A program made the translations under genes and the position numbers. Below, one piece after another: positions 32,958 through 45,102 of a stretch of 64,000 bases of DNA; the stretch's first letter is position 1; each line of letters opens with the position of its first letter. This DNA comes from Chamaecyparis obtusa (Eukaryota > Streptophyta > Pinopsida > Cupressales > Cupressaceae). Location of the stretch: assembly GCA_027943335.1 (NCBI GenBank), contig BSBK01002089.1, forward strand, positions 27,501-91,500, written 5' to 3'. A model generated the notes under the pieces. That model was not told the DNA's origin. It saw nothing but the letters and a program-made list of their open reading frames with translations, and made no database searches.

Positions 32958-34005
32958 GACTAGAGGTAATTTTTTCTATCTAGATTTATCTGAGGAGACA
33001 TTCTTGAATGCATAGTTTGATGATGTTTGGTTATGGCATAAGAGGTTATGTCATGTTAACTTTGACAATCTGGTGAATATTAGTAAAAAGAAGAAAGTTA
33101 GAGGTTTTCCAAGATTGAAGAAACCTGATAATGTGATGTGCAAACAATGTCAGTTGGGTAAAATGACAAAGTCTAGTTTCAAGAGAAAGACCTTTACTTC
33201 TAAAAATGCTTTAGATCTGGTTCATATTGACCTTTGTGGACCTATGGGTGTACAAAACTATTGTGGTGCTAAATACTTTATTCTATTTTTTGATGATTAC
33301 ACTAGAATGATGACTGTAATGTTTCTAAAAGAAAAATATGATGCATTTCAGTTGTTTAAGTGGTATTTGGCTAAGGTTGAAAAGGAGACAGGTAGGAACC
33401 TGAAATGTCTAAGATCTAACCGAGGTGGAGAGTTTATATAAAATGAGTTCAATCTATTCTGCAATGATAGATGAATCAAGAGACATATGTATGTACCTAG
33501 AACACCTCCACAAAATGGTATAGCCAAGCGGAGGAACATATCTATCATGGACTGTGCAAGGACATTAATGATTGAGAAGAATGTTGCACAAAAGTAATAG
33601 AGAGAAGCTGTAAGTACAACTATTTATACCTTAAACTGAGTGCAAATAAAAAAAGGTACAAATGTTACACCTTATGAACTATGGCACGGTTATGCACCCA
33701 ATGTAAAATATTTTAGAATCTTTGGAAGTAAATTCTATATATTAAAGGATAATAGGAATGGAAAGTTTGATGCTAAAAGTGATGAGGGTATATTCCTAGG
33801 TTATTCCACAAAGAGTAAAGCTTACAAGTGTTTGAGCTCTAACACTAACAAAATTGTGGAAAGTGCAAATGTGAAAGTTGATGAATTTGCAGAGAAAAAT
33901 GAGCAGGAGAGTAAAAGAGAACCTGAAGATTATAGATCTTTTGTCTATATGGAAGAAGGAGAGGAGAGTAATACACCTGCACCTGATGCAGAGTCTTGGG
34001 TAAGC
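32958..34005 (+). pseudogene. Element D integrase
   Basis: Copia integrase. HHCC zinc region: WHKRLCHVNF (about 33035) and CKQCQLGK (about 33140). Core: first aspartate in LVHIDLCGP (about 33220). The second reads LRSNRGGEF (33409-33435) with asparagine in place of aspartate. The glutamate position reads GIAKRRN (about 33517) with lysine. Both changes destroy the triad. GSKFYILKDNRNGKFDAKSDEGIFLGYS (33730-33810) is the conserved end of Copia integrases. Stops at about 33439, 33472 and 33596. Confidence 0.9.
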
Positions 34006-34008
34006 AAT

Positions 34009-34092
34009 GTCGAGCATTAGGAAGAAAATGCCGAGCATTAGGAAGGTGCTATCGAGCATCAGGAGGATGTTACCGATCATTAGGAAGAGGTT
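34009..34092 (+). repeat. Four 21-bp in-frame repeats in element D
   Basis: Units at 34009, 34030, 34051 and 34072 encode V/A/I/T-E/D-H-Q-E-x-x heptads, seven residues each. In three of four units the glutamine codon CAG is now TAG. The unit core GTCGAGCATTAGGAAG resembles the CCGAG pentamers of the LTR. Confidence 0.85.
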
Positions 34093-35819
34093 GCAAAGCA
34101 ATTAGAGGTTGAATCTGATAATATTATTGATGAACTTGAAGAGCACGAAGAAAAGAAAAATGAACCTACTTTGGCACAGTATGTAAGAAGACATCATAAG
34201 CCTGAGCAAATCATTGGAAATAAAGATACTAGAGCTATGACCAGAAGTAAGTTGAGAGACCCTACATGTTTGTTATGTGAGTTTGAGCCTAAAACAATAA
34301 GGGAGGCATTAGAAAATTAAGATTGGATTCAAGCCATGAATGAGGAAATAGAGCAAATAGAAAAGAATGATATTTGGACTCTGGTGCCAAGATCAAAAAA
34401 CAAAAATGTCATTGGAACAAAATAGGTATTCAGAAATAAGCTTAATGAACATGGACAAATCACAAGGAACAAAGCAAGGCTGGTATGTAAGGTTTATGCT
34501 CAAGAAGAAGGAATAGACTATGGGGAGACATTTTCCCCAGTAGCAAGATTAGAAGGAGTAAGGACTTTACTTGCATATGCTTCTTACAAAGATTTCAAGG
34601 TATACCAAATGGATGTCAAATCTACATTTTTGAATTGTATATTAGAAGAAGAAGTGTACATTGAGAAACCTGAATGATTTTTTGACCCAAACAAAAGAAA
34701 TATGGTTTGCAAGATGAACAAGGCAATGTATGGTTTGAAGCAAGCCCCCCGAGCATAGTATGAGAGGATGCATAATTACATGATATAGATTGGATTTTCA
34801 AGGATAAATGACACCAGCAATCTGTACATGAAAGAAGAAGGTAAAGGTATTTTTTTAGCTAAGATTTTTGTAGATGATATCATATTTGGTGGACAAGATG
34901 CCCTATGTAAGAAATTTTCAAATGAGATACAAATTGAATTTGAAACATCTATGTTTGGTGAGATAAAGTTCTTTGTTGGTTTGCAAGTCTATCAGATGGA
35001 TAGAGGTATTTTTATTACACAATCTAAATATATTAAAGAGATCCTGAAAACCTTTGGTATGGAGGACTCAAGGCCAATAAGTACTCCCATGGCTACTGGA
35101 CATAAATTGTCTAAGAATGATGATACTACTGAAGTGATCCAAACTCTATATAGATCCATGATTGTAAAGTTGTAATATGTTGTTCACAGTAGATTAGATA
35201 TTGCTCTAACAGTTGGGATTGTGGCAAGATTCTCTGCCAATCCTAAGGAAAGTCATATGATGGCTGTGAAGAGGATAATGAGATATTTGAAAGGGACAAA
35301 AGACTTTGGACTGTACTACAAGAAGTATGAGAAATTTGAACTGAGAGTCTACACCGATGTAGATTGGGCAAGAAATGTAGATGACAGAAAAAGTACTAGT
35401 GGTAGAGATTTCTTTCTTGGACAAGGATTAGTTTCCTAGACAAGCAAGAAACAAAATTGCATTTCCCAATCTACATCTGAAGCCGAGTATGTATCAGCTG
35501 CAGTGAACTATTCAAACCTAGTATGGATAAAGAAATTGTTGAAAGGCATGAAAGAAGAGATCACTGAAGCAGTTGTCACATACTGTGACAACAAAAGTGC
35601 TATCAACATATAAAAAACCTAGTGATGCACACAAAGACCAAACATATTGCTATCAAATATCATTATCTGAGGGAACTGGTACAAGATAAAGAGGTGAGAA
35701 TGGAATATGTGAATACAAAGGAACAACTAGTAGACATATTCACCAAAGATTTACCTAAGGATGCTAATGAATATCTTAGAGGTAAATTAGGGGTGCTTCC
35801 CCTAATTGAGGCTGCCTAG
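34093..35819 (+). pseudogene. Element D reverse transcriptase and RNase H
   Basis: Copia RT: NEEIEQIEKNDIWTLVPR (about 34340), MDVKSTFLN (34611) with the first aspartate, AMYGLKQAPRA (34723), FVDDIIFGG (34870) as active site, and SKYIKEILKTFGM. RNase H: YTDVDWARNVDDRKSTSG (35350-35403), STSEAEYVSA (35471), CDNKSAIN (35584), then KHIAIKYHYLRE and EQLVDIFTK. The last part is in another phase (one-base shift near 35610). Stops at about 34318, 34424, 34675, 34756, 35173 and 35438, several at expected TGG or CAG. It ends at 35817-35819. Confidence 0.92.
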
Positions 35820-36278
35820 TCAAGCTAGGAGCATTGCATCAAATGTGTTGCACAAAATATCTGAAAAATTGATGCAGAAAAGGTCACACTTTAGGAGCAG
35901 CCTAAAGTTGTGAAAAGTATAGAAAAGCTATAAACAGTTATAAGAAAGATGATAGAGGGAGAAACATTTTTACCGAGCTGACAATATGATATCTACATCT
36001 GAAAGATGCAAGTTCTAGTTGCTGCTTTGGCATTACTGTCAAAGAGGGAGATAAGTCAGATGAAAACACATGGAAGATCAAGAAAGAGGGAGAGATTCAG
36101 AGGAAAAGAGGCACATAAAAGATTTAGAGGGAGTTACTGTGTGGTCGGTCAAGAAATATAGCAGAGTGATTCCGAATCAGAATGAAGCTAAGGATATTAC
36201 AAATATTCCTGATGAATTGACAAGTTTTGGACTGGTTGGTGAATCACGTGTTATTCATATGGTGTTGCCATCAATGCC

Positions 36279-36290
36279 AAAGAGGGAGAT
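36279..36290 (+). other. Polypurine tract of element D
   Basis: AAAGAGGGAGAT immediately before the 3' LTR, the form typical of Copia elements. The mirrored counterpart in element E (57663-57677) is very similar. Confidence 0.85.
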
Positions 36291-37772
36291 TGTTGGAAAC
36301 TACAATAAAAACAATTGTTGTATTGTCATTGATGCCTTAACTAGTAAGACTATTGCTATCTAAGAAAGTACTATATCTATCGGTTGATGAGAAGGATTAG
36401 GCCAAGGTTGATAACAATATCACCTAGGGAAAGGTTGAGTTATCTTGATACTTCAATAAGTACTTGATTATATGGCACAATGATAACACAATGTATTATT
36501 TATCTAAGTAAGAAGCAAGACTAAACAAGTAGGTTTAACCGAGAAAAAGTGAAGAAATCTAGTTTAAGCCAAGTGATGTTAGTGTCGATTGAGAACTAGT
36601 ATGTGTTGAGTAAATTCAATGTTGACTGAACATCAGTTTATTTCCGAGAGCCAATATTTGTCGAGTGAGAAAATTGAAGTGGTGGCCGAGTTGCGTAGTG
36701 ATGATCGAGGAGTTGAACATAGTATTGATTGAGTGCCAATAATTTACATTTGAGGAAGAATTTAGATTCCTAGCCGACATTGTTGAATTCCTGGTTTATG
36801 TAAAATGTGTTGACTTTATTTGTAAAGTGTATGAAGCATTTAATGCACAATAAATCATTTTATTAAGATTTTAATAAGGAGATTGAAGATGTTTCTAGAA
36901 GGATGGATGATGAACTTAAATGTTGGAAGGATTCAATGGATCCGACCTAAAACTAAGATCTACAGAGGAGATTAAGCGGAAAAAGAGAGATCTATCTGTT
37001 GAAGAGATATAAGATAACCTAAGCATGAGGTTGAGACAAAATGCTAGAATTTGTTGATGTTATTGACTGACAAAGCAGAAAGGCTGAAGGTGAAGAGGTT
37101 GATCAGAGTTGTGATTGCTTGAAGGGTTTTTTGAGTAGATTAGAGATGGAAATGGAAATGGTACTCAGTCAGTAAGCTAACATATGTGTATAGAATTGGA
37201 TCTGTTATTTGCAAAGTGAGTTGTATGTTTTTCAGATCAATACTACTACTACTTTCTAACCATTGTATTAGTCAAATCTTTTAATCAAGGTTGACCTAAT
37301 AGTCATTGTATAAATCTTTTAATCAAGGTTGCATTCTAATGGAATATAATTAAGTCCTCTAGCAAGGCACACTCCTAACAGGGTGGTTGAAATCCTTTAA
37401 CAGGGTCACACCTAATAGTGTGTTTTGTAAACCTTTGATATGGTTAGATTTTCACAGAGCTCACTTCAGAAGAGTGAATATATTAGTAGCATGTTTCAAA
37501 GTGGTTTTTCCCAAATTGGGTTTCCACTATAAATCTTGGTGTTAATACTTGTGTGAATGTTTTGGTGTTAAACATTTTCGTGTTTTGCAAGTTAAATATT
37601 GTTGGATAGTGGACTGCATTGTTGACTGTTTCTGATATACATTCTGTAATGAATGAGTAACTACTAGTTATTAGATTTGAATTTTTTGAAGTGTTTGAGA
37701 GTTTTTTTATACATCTAGACCTAAGAACAATTGATTCACCCCCCCTCTCTATTGTTCTAAATCATATTAACA
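36291..37772 (+). repeat. Element D 3' LTR
   Basis: 1482 bp, TGTTGGAAACTAC to ATCATATTAACA, matching 30071-31512. The extra 40 bp come mainly from a short duplication at 37268-37337, where AATCTTTTAATCAAGGTTG occurs twice. Confidence 0.92.
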
Positions 37773-38254
37773 ACCCCTGGATCGAGAAAGAGAACTAGAG
37801 CTAGCACCAAGAAAATCTCTCATGAAAGACAAAGACCCAGAGGAGATGAAGAATACTGATGTTAACATGGATCTTATGGTGATAGAAATGGTTGACCTTC
37901 TTAAAAATTTCTAGTTTGTTGTTCTTTGGTGAATGTTTTGGTGTTAAACATTTCTTTATTTTGCAAGTTAAATACTGTTGGATAGTGGACTGCATTGTTG
38001 ACTGTTTCTGATATACATTCTGTAATGGCTGAGTAACTGCTGGTTATTAGATCTAAATTTGTTGAAGTGTTTGAGAGTTTTTTTTATACATTTAGACCTG
38101 AGAACAATTGATTCACCCCCCCTCTCTGTTGTTCTAAATCATATTAACAACCCCTAGACTAAGAAAGAGGACCAAAGCTAGCACCAAGAAAAAATATCTC
38201 ATGAAAGACAAAGACCTAGAGGAGATGAAGAATACTGATGTTAACATGGATCTT
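37553..38254 (+). repeat. Direct duplication of element D LTR end plus flank
   Basis: 37553-37875 is repeated at 37929-38254, separated by 53 bp. Each copy contains the last about 220 bp of the LTR, the ACCCC junction and about 100 bp of flanking DNA. So the duplication happened after insertion of D and is not an independent insertion. Confidence 0.88.
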
Positions 38255-41200
38255 GGTGACCAGTTACTATCCGGTTTCTAGTTTTTTGGTTTGCTGGCTT
38301 TTTGTCTTGGTGACTAGTTTTCTATTCTAGTTATGGTTCCTTTTTGTTTTATGCTGTGACTATGTGGAATCTTATGGTTATTTGAATATGATATAATCTT
38401 GGATGTAAAGGTTTTGGGTCCTTTAAAACCTGATTTTCTTTTAATCAAAACTTATTTCTCTTAACCCCTTAATGATTTTAAGTAACTCATCTCAAACCTC
38501 TGTAGCTTATGACCTAGTTTAGTTTTGTGTCCTAGTAGAATCTTTTAGTAAACCTATTTAGTTTTAATCAAGGGATGTTGACAAGCCAACAATTGTCAAG
38601 GTTCCCCTTGAGATTAAACTCATGTTGTCATAGTGACTTTGGTGTTAATCTCTTATGTAACTTGGAACCCTAGTAGACTTTGTGTGTTTTTTTAACAAAA
38701 TTGTTGGTGTGTTTTTGCCCTAATTTTTGGGTATGACAATTCCTACCTCCACGAATAGTCATTAAGAAAGAGTATTGTGTATGTGTAGTGCTTGTATGTA
38801 AAATACTAAGATCTAATCCTTGAGAATTAAACCCTAGCATATAAATGTGTATGTAAATATGAAGCAACAATGCATAGATTTGAACACAAAATAAAAATCA
38901 TACCAAGCCCCCAAGGCTAAAGTACTCCAAGCCACCTTCAAAATTCATGTTTTCTACCCCATGTTAATGTCTTGTAAGCTTGATCAATGTTGTTGAATAC
39001 TTGATTTGGGAAGGAGAATGCAAAGTGAAGAACTCTCTTGCTTCAATGGATGTTTCCAAGCTTTCTTGTTTGTACCTTGCAATTGCACTATGTCAAATTA
39101 GGATGTCCACATGAGATTGTCCACATGAAGTTCACCTATGATTCATGGATACCAAATGAATTAATTGAGTGTGTTTTTATAGTGATTTAAAGATTAAACC
39201 CCATAAAAGTCAACTACACGAGGTGGGAGTGCCTTGGTGCTTGAACTGGGCTCAGGATCTTGAAAGGGGAGACCCAAAGAAGAAAGGCTAGGGCTGAAAT
39301 TTGACCTAGACCTAAGGCTAGCATCTTTTAGAATTGCCTCAAGCACCCAAAACAACATTCAGTTTGAGGTAAAAGACTAAGATAAGCGGGACGAGTCCAA
39401 TTTAATAAAGAAAATGAGCCTAGATAGAAGAGATAGAAAATGACACCTTGTAGTTAGGTCCTACCTCAAGATTTGTACAAAAGAAGAGATAAATCAAGGT
39501 GGATTTGTTAGATCCTACCCTAATCTCACCTAGGAGAGAGAAAAGAAAACATCCAAATGCATCCTAAATGCAAGTGTACTATGCAATCACAATAAATAGG
39601 TGCTAAACCATCACTAAGTTGAAGTGCTTCCAATTTAGGATGATATGGGAATTATGACAAAAAATTATTAGTGTATCATCAAGAATAATTCAACCCCAAC
39701 CTCCACCCAACAACTCAATCTTAAAATGTGTTCAACATATTCTTAGTAAATTTTATCACTAATTATCTATACAAAATTTCTATTCATTATTAAACACATT
39801 AATATTCTTTATTAAACCTTTTATAGTTTTTTGACATTAAAATTGGTTAAAAATTTGAGAAACAACCTATTTATTAAAATAAAAAGGTATGATTATTATA
39901 ATTTATTATTTTTAGAGAAACTAAATTTTAAAGTTAGAAAACAAATTAAAATTTATAAACACAATTTTTCCTTAAAATGAAAATTCATATGTATGAATGT
40001 TGATTATTTTTATATTCAAACCCCAATAGACTTGAATTAAGATTCCATCTAAGACAAATGAAGAGTGATCACAACCCAATGTCTTTAAGGTATCCAATAT
40101 CAAAATAAGAGTACATATTTTGTATGCTATAAAAGTAAGGGAATTCTTACTTCTCTCCAAATAATCTTTAGTGGAAACGAAAGATGCTAAAATTTGAGTA
40201 GGTTCTATTATCAAGATATGAATATTTGTAAGTCCTTTTTAAAGCTTTAGAAAAATCATGATATGAACATTTGTAACTATTTTTAAAAGTCTTAGAAGAA
40301 TCATAGGAAACATTAGAATCTACATCTTCTTCTTCAAAAGAGTGTGTTTTCCTAGTAAAAATGTTGCAAGTTTCATCTTGATCCATTTAATGAATGCCCA
40401 AAACTTGGTTCAAAATTCCCATAGATGTTAATAAAAAGTTAATGATATTATAATAGCTACATGTTTTCTATTATGGTTGCTACAACTATAACAAATAAAT
40501 CTTACACAAACTCATCAACCATGGTATTCATCAGAAAATATTTCTTGGATTCTTTTATATCGTGTTTTGCTTGGTTACTCTACATATGGTCATGGATATT
40601 TTTGGGTGTGGGGATTTAGCAACCCTTTGACCTTTCATTTTCCTCAAGTAGTTTTGAAATGCTTCATATTTTATTTTCTCAAACACTTACATTTCTTTTT
40701 TCTTAGGCCAGGAAAAACGTTTCATGGATGCAACAATTTGGGATATGGAAAATCATCACAATTTGTACTAACCTTCGTATTCAGGATTGCAAAAAGTGTT
40801 TGTAATTTGCAAGTGCTTATGCATTCTAGGGTTTCATCATTTTTTTGCAACTTGTAACTGAGAGACAAAAAAACTGCAACCTTCAAGATTTTGGAAAATG
40901 TTGACAACTTACAATTGTCAAAACTTTTGTGACTTGCAACTTTACTACTCGAGAAAATGGAAAACACATGTGCTTGCAATTGAAGTATTAAAATTATTTA
41001 ACAATTAAAACTTAAATATCAAGGTTGAAGAGTTTAAATAGATTAAATATTAAAATTGAAGAATACTATTTAATAATAAAAGTAAAATTCAAATGTTAAA
41101 TATTATCTTTTTTTTTTTTTTATAGTTTTGAATTTTTAAAATTTGTCAAGTGTTATAAAGATATAAATTGGATTAATTAAATTAATATTTCTAATATTTA

Positions 41201-44200
41201 GGAATTTGTGTAGAATTGATGCAAGTAAAATTGTGACTCAATTCAATACGTACAAGATAGAAAATATGATTGTAACAAAGTGCAGTATGGTGAAAAAGAT
41301 CAAATGCAGTTCAACCAAATCAAAATAAATGTGACAAAAATACAACAAGGCATAAACATTTGTGATAAGTTACCAAGATGTTTGGTGAACTTAAATAGAA
41401 ATCTATAAACCAAATGGAAGTTGTGACAACACCATAAATGTAACATGTAACAAAAGACTAAAATACCAATGCAATTAGTTGCATATGATTACAGAGGGAT
41501 GTTAATGCCATGACTCAACGAGACTTGGAAAAAAGTTACAATATGGTGAGAATTATGGGTGTTTTGTGAAGGACCCATATGGGTCCAAATGATATTTATT
41601 AGGGGTTTTTGATGGAACACAACCTCTTGTATCCATTTTTTGGGTGTCTAATGTTTATATCATATCATATCATATCATAAGGCTCTTAGCTTAGTGTGTG
41701 GTATTTAACCATATTCTTCTATGTCAGTATAGGATGTGGGAATTTTCTTGTACAATAGAAAAAACCCTTTTTATATTATGTACATACTATATTAATTCAC
41801 TAAAAGCCCTTTGTGATTAAAGGGAGATTGTAGTTAACAAGTTAAATATGGTAAAATTTCATTAAAACATTCAAGAGGACATGTTTATATAGGCACAATC
41901 TTATGGTTTCTTGAGCCTTGTGATCAAACTTTGTCTAGTCTTCAACTGATACTCCCTTATGATTTTACTTCTTCTTCATAGCTCTCCATTAATCCCTTTC
42001 CTCCAATATATATGCTATTTTAAATTTATATAAATCATACCCAAAGCAATTATATTTATTTATCTCTAATAAGATGTGCTATCCATACCTTGAATACATA
42101 TAAATCTCCAAAACTACTAACTAAAATCCTCTCACTAAAACCAAAAAACACCCATAACACTTTCTTAAAGACATCCCTCTCTAATCAAGTTGCAAATTTG
42201 ATACCAAACATTGAAAAAAAGGTACAAAATATAATGATATCAAGTTAACATGTGATTAACCATAAAATAAGAAATAATTGAAGAAAAACATTTAGTAAAA
42301 CAAATTAGAATCAATAATAATATATGCCAATAGATGTACATGGAGAAAATCTTTTGGTGAAAAATCCAACACCAAAGAGATAGCAAGATTATATTAATCC
42401 TAAAAAAATGAGTACATCAAAATAAAAATGTCCAAATCTTTAGTTTTCCAATAGTTTGATGACGTGATAATGTTGAACATATGTATTATAAAACTATGAA
42501 ACTTCTATCTCATGCCCTTAATTTAGCAGATCATAAGTGGTTTTAGAGATTAGTGACCCTAAAAATATAGCCCACAAGAAAAATAAATATACCAAGTTAT
42601 GTAATTACTCAAGCAATAAATATAAATATCAATTAATATAATCTTTGACCCTAATCCCATTCTAGACACACTTCCTCAAGTTTAGGAATCCATGATGAGC
42701 ATGATAGATCATCTGGCTTGACCATTACCAAAATACTCCACAATCATAAAGTAACTCTGAAGTGTTCCATGAGGAAGATGCTCAATTACTATTATGATGA
42801 GGACAATTGTAACTCCTATTTTTCATCTTATTAAATACCATTGTAGAAACGTAAAATCAACACACTAGATCATTATCTTGAAAGGAAGCTAGGTGCATAA
42901 TGCTTTTGTTGTTAAATCTAATAGGAGAGTAAATGCAAAAAATTCTTATAAACCTTTAAATAGATAAACGAGAGCTATAAAGATAGAGAGGGGAAAACAC
43001 AAAGGGAGAAAAATTTGAGTAATTATTCTTTTACTCACAAACATAAATTACACTAAGTAATTATACTATATAGGTTTTACTTAAGTAATATGACTAAACA
43101 AGTATGATTTTCATTTGGTCTAAGAAAATTAATGCCTTAAAAAAAACTTGGTCAAGGTTGAAGAATAATTAGCACCAAAGAGAAGTGCCAAGGAAGATCT
43201 AAATAAATATGAAGGGTTTCTAATGAAAATGTTTAAAATGAAGATAAAAGCACCATGAAATTCAACATCAAAAGTGTGGTAGGGATGATGACATACCAAA
43301 CATCTAGTTGTGTAAAGACTTATGAAAACAAGGAATTTCATTTGAATATTAATAGTCACACAATGTTGAATCATCTAGTCTATTGAAAATAATTGAATTT
43401 ACCCCAAGTTGTCTATGAGAATAAAATACTGAATATTATTTAAATTAATTTCTTTATATATAAATCATGTACAATTATTATTCTTTATAGAAGTTACATT
43501 TTAGCATTCAACAACATATGAATGTGTATACCCCAAATAAAGAGAAACTAAGAGGGTTAAAAAGTATAGAAAATATAGTTCATTGTCTTGTTGCAAAATT
43601 TTCTTACAAACTGTTAAATAAAAAGCTTGGAAACAAGAAACCCAAGTACCCATATTGCAACACGAATTGAGCATGTTTATCAAATTTAAGCTTGCAAGGT
43701 ACATAGCCCTTTCTAAACATCTCAAATTTCAATTTCCCAATCCTTGTTTTCCTAGTTTAATTTTTCTCATTTGTAATAATCAAATTCAGTATGAATTCCT
43801 CTTAAAAGAAACAAGATTACGGATCTATGTTGGCAATCATCAATGAAATCAATTAATTTATAAAAAAACATAAATTCTAAGGTTTTACTTTCTTTCTTGT
43901 TATTTGAATTTTCCACTATATTGTCTTCTCCTTTAGTGTTCCCTCCATCATTGTTATATATGGTTACATGTGTTAGCTTCATTTATATATCTGTTTTCTT
44001 GTCTTTTCTTTGAATTTATCCCTTCGTTGTTAGTAACCTCACAAACATTCCATTTTTTGGTCGTTCATTTCATCCAATCAAGAGGACCCCCCAAAAATAT
44101 TATTTGGATCCCCTCTAGCTTGTCATTCTTTTGCTTTAGATCTCACGAGTCTTTATTCTTCTATTTTTTAATATATATTTTTTTCTAACATTGAACCCAA

Positions 44201-44756
44201 ATCTAAATGACTGTAGAGAAAAAATTAGGAGGAAGGGACTTTAAAATAATTGGTATAAAGAAATAGTGTTAGGAAAAAATGTCCACTAACCTCAAGACAC
44301 AAAGAAGAAAAAAAATAGGAATCTTGTTGCCTCACACCTATTCCTAGCTTGCTATCTCTATTAACTAATCCAAATAAAACCTACAACTACATCAGGTTGT
44401 TGAACTCAAATCTTTTGAACTCTACCTAATCCTTCACTTATAAAACCTTTATTCATTTTCAAAATTAATTTGTTAGTGAAATCTATAATATTTCCCTTAT
44501 ATTTTGTTTATTAAAATTCTAACTGCAATTGATAAATTCTTCTAAATAAAATCTATTTACACATTCTAATTTTCTTCTTTATATTATACCTTTTACCATC
44601 CTATAATTTTTTTAAAAATTTAATAAATATTATTATATAAGTTAAATAAAATAAAATAATATAATATAATAAAATTATAAAAATGTAACACCAAATTTTC
44701 AACTCTCAAATGAAAGCTCAAAATTAAATAGGATCTATAAAAAATAATGATTAGAA
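38255..44756. other. AT-rich intergenic DNA, no gene seen
   Basis: I find no supported gene in about 6.5 kb. 38300-38460 has the look of a LINE 3' tail or transcript end (GGGTCCTTTAAAACCTG then TTTTAATCAAAA). A GGGTATGACA at about 38739 could be an old LTR edge. A (CATAT)n microsatellite lies at about 41657-41682. Otherwise it is low-complexity A/T sequence with short chance reading frames. Confidence 0.5.
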
Positions 44757-45102
44757 CATATAAATTCGATTCATTTTCATCTTTATTATATTTGACAACC
44801 TTAAAATTGTCTTTTCTAAATCTAGATTTCATTATACTTTCTCATTGTAAAATATATTAATAAAAATCAAATAATAACCAAGTTATAGATAAATATATTC
44901 TTGAATGAAACCAAATGATATATATTACATATAAATCTGATTTATTTTCATCTTCATTATATTTGATAACCTTAAAATTATTTTTTCGAGAACTAGATTT
45001 CATTATACTTTCCTATTGTAATAAAACATATTAATATAAATCAAATAATAACCAATTAGTAGAGAAATATATTCTTAAATGAAACCAAATAATATATATT
45101 AC
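44757..45102 (+). repeat. 170-bp tandem duplication
   Basis: 44757-44926 is followed directly by a diverged copy (44927 to about 45102). Both contain ACATATAAAT, TTTTCATCTT, TTATATTTGA and CATTATACTTTC in the same order. No coding content. Confidence 0.85.

Larger units (their letters stand above)
30071..37772 (+). mobile_element. Ty1/Copia element D, plus strand
   Basis: Complete LTR retrotransposon in structure: 5' LTR, tRNA-Met primer site, gag, protease, integrase, RT, RNase H, polypurine tract, 3' LTR. Integrase before RT defines Copia. ACCCC at 30066-30070 and 37773-37777 is a perfect target duplication. The polyprotein is in a single frame from 31570, interrupted by stops and one frameshift near 35610. 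Integrase and other catalytic residues are changed, so it is dead. The lineage within Copia is not assigned. Confidence 0.93.

Noticed and set aside
37929..38254. Independent second solo LTR of element D
   Set aside because: It includes the same flank as the first copy and lacks an LTR start, so it is a local duplication.
41657..41682. CATAT repeat as a regulatory or viral feature
   Set aside because: Short simple microsatellite.
43129..44832. Cluster of 60-85-codon frames in AT-rich DNA
   Set aside because: Composition-driven short frames on both strands without motifs.
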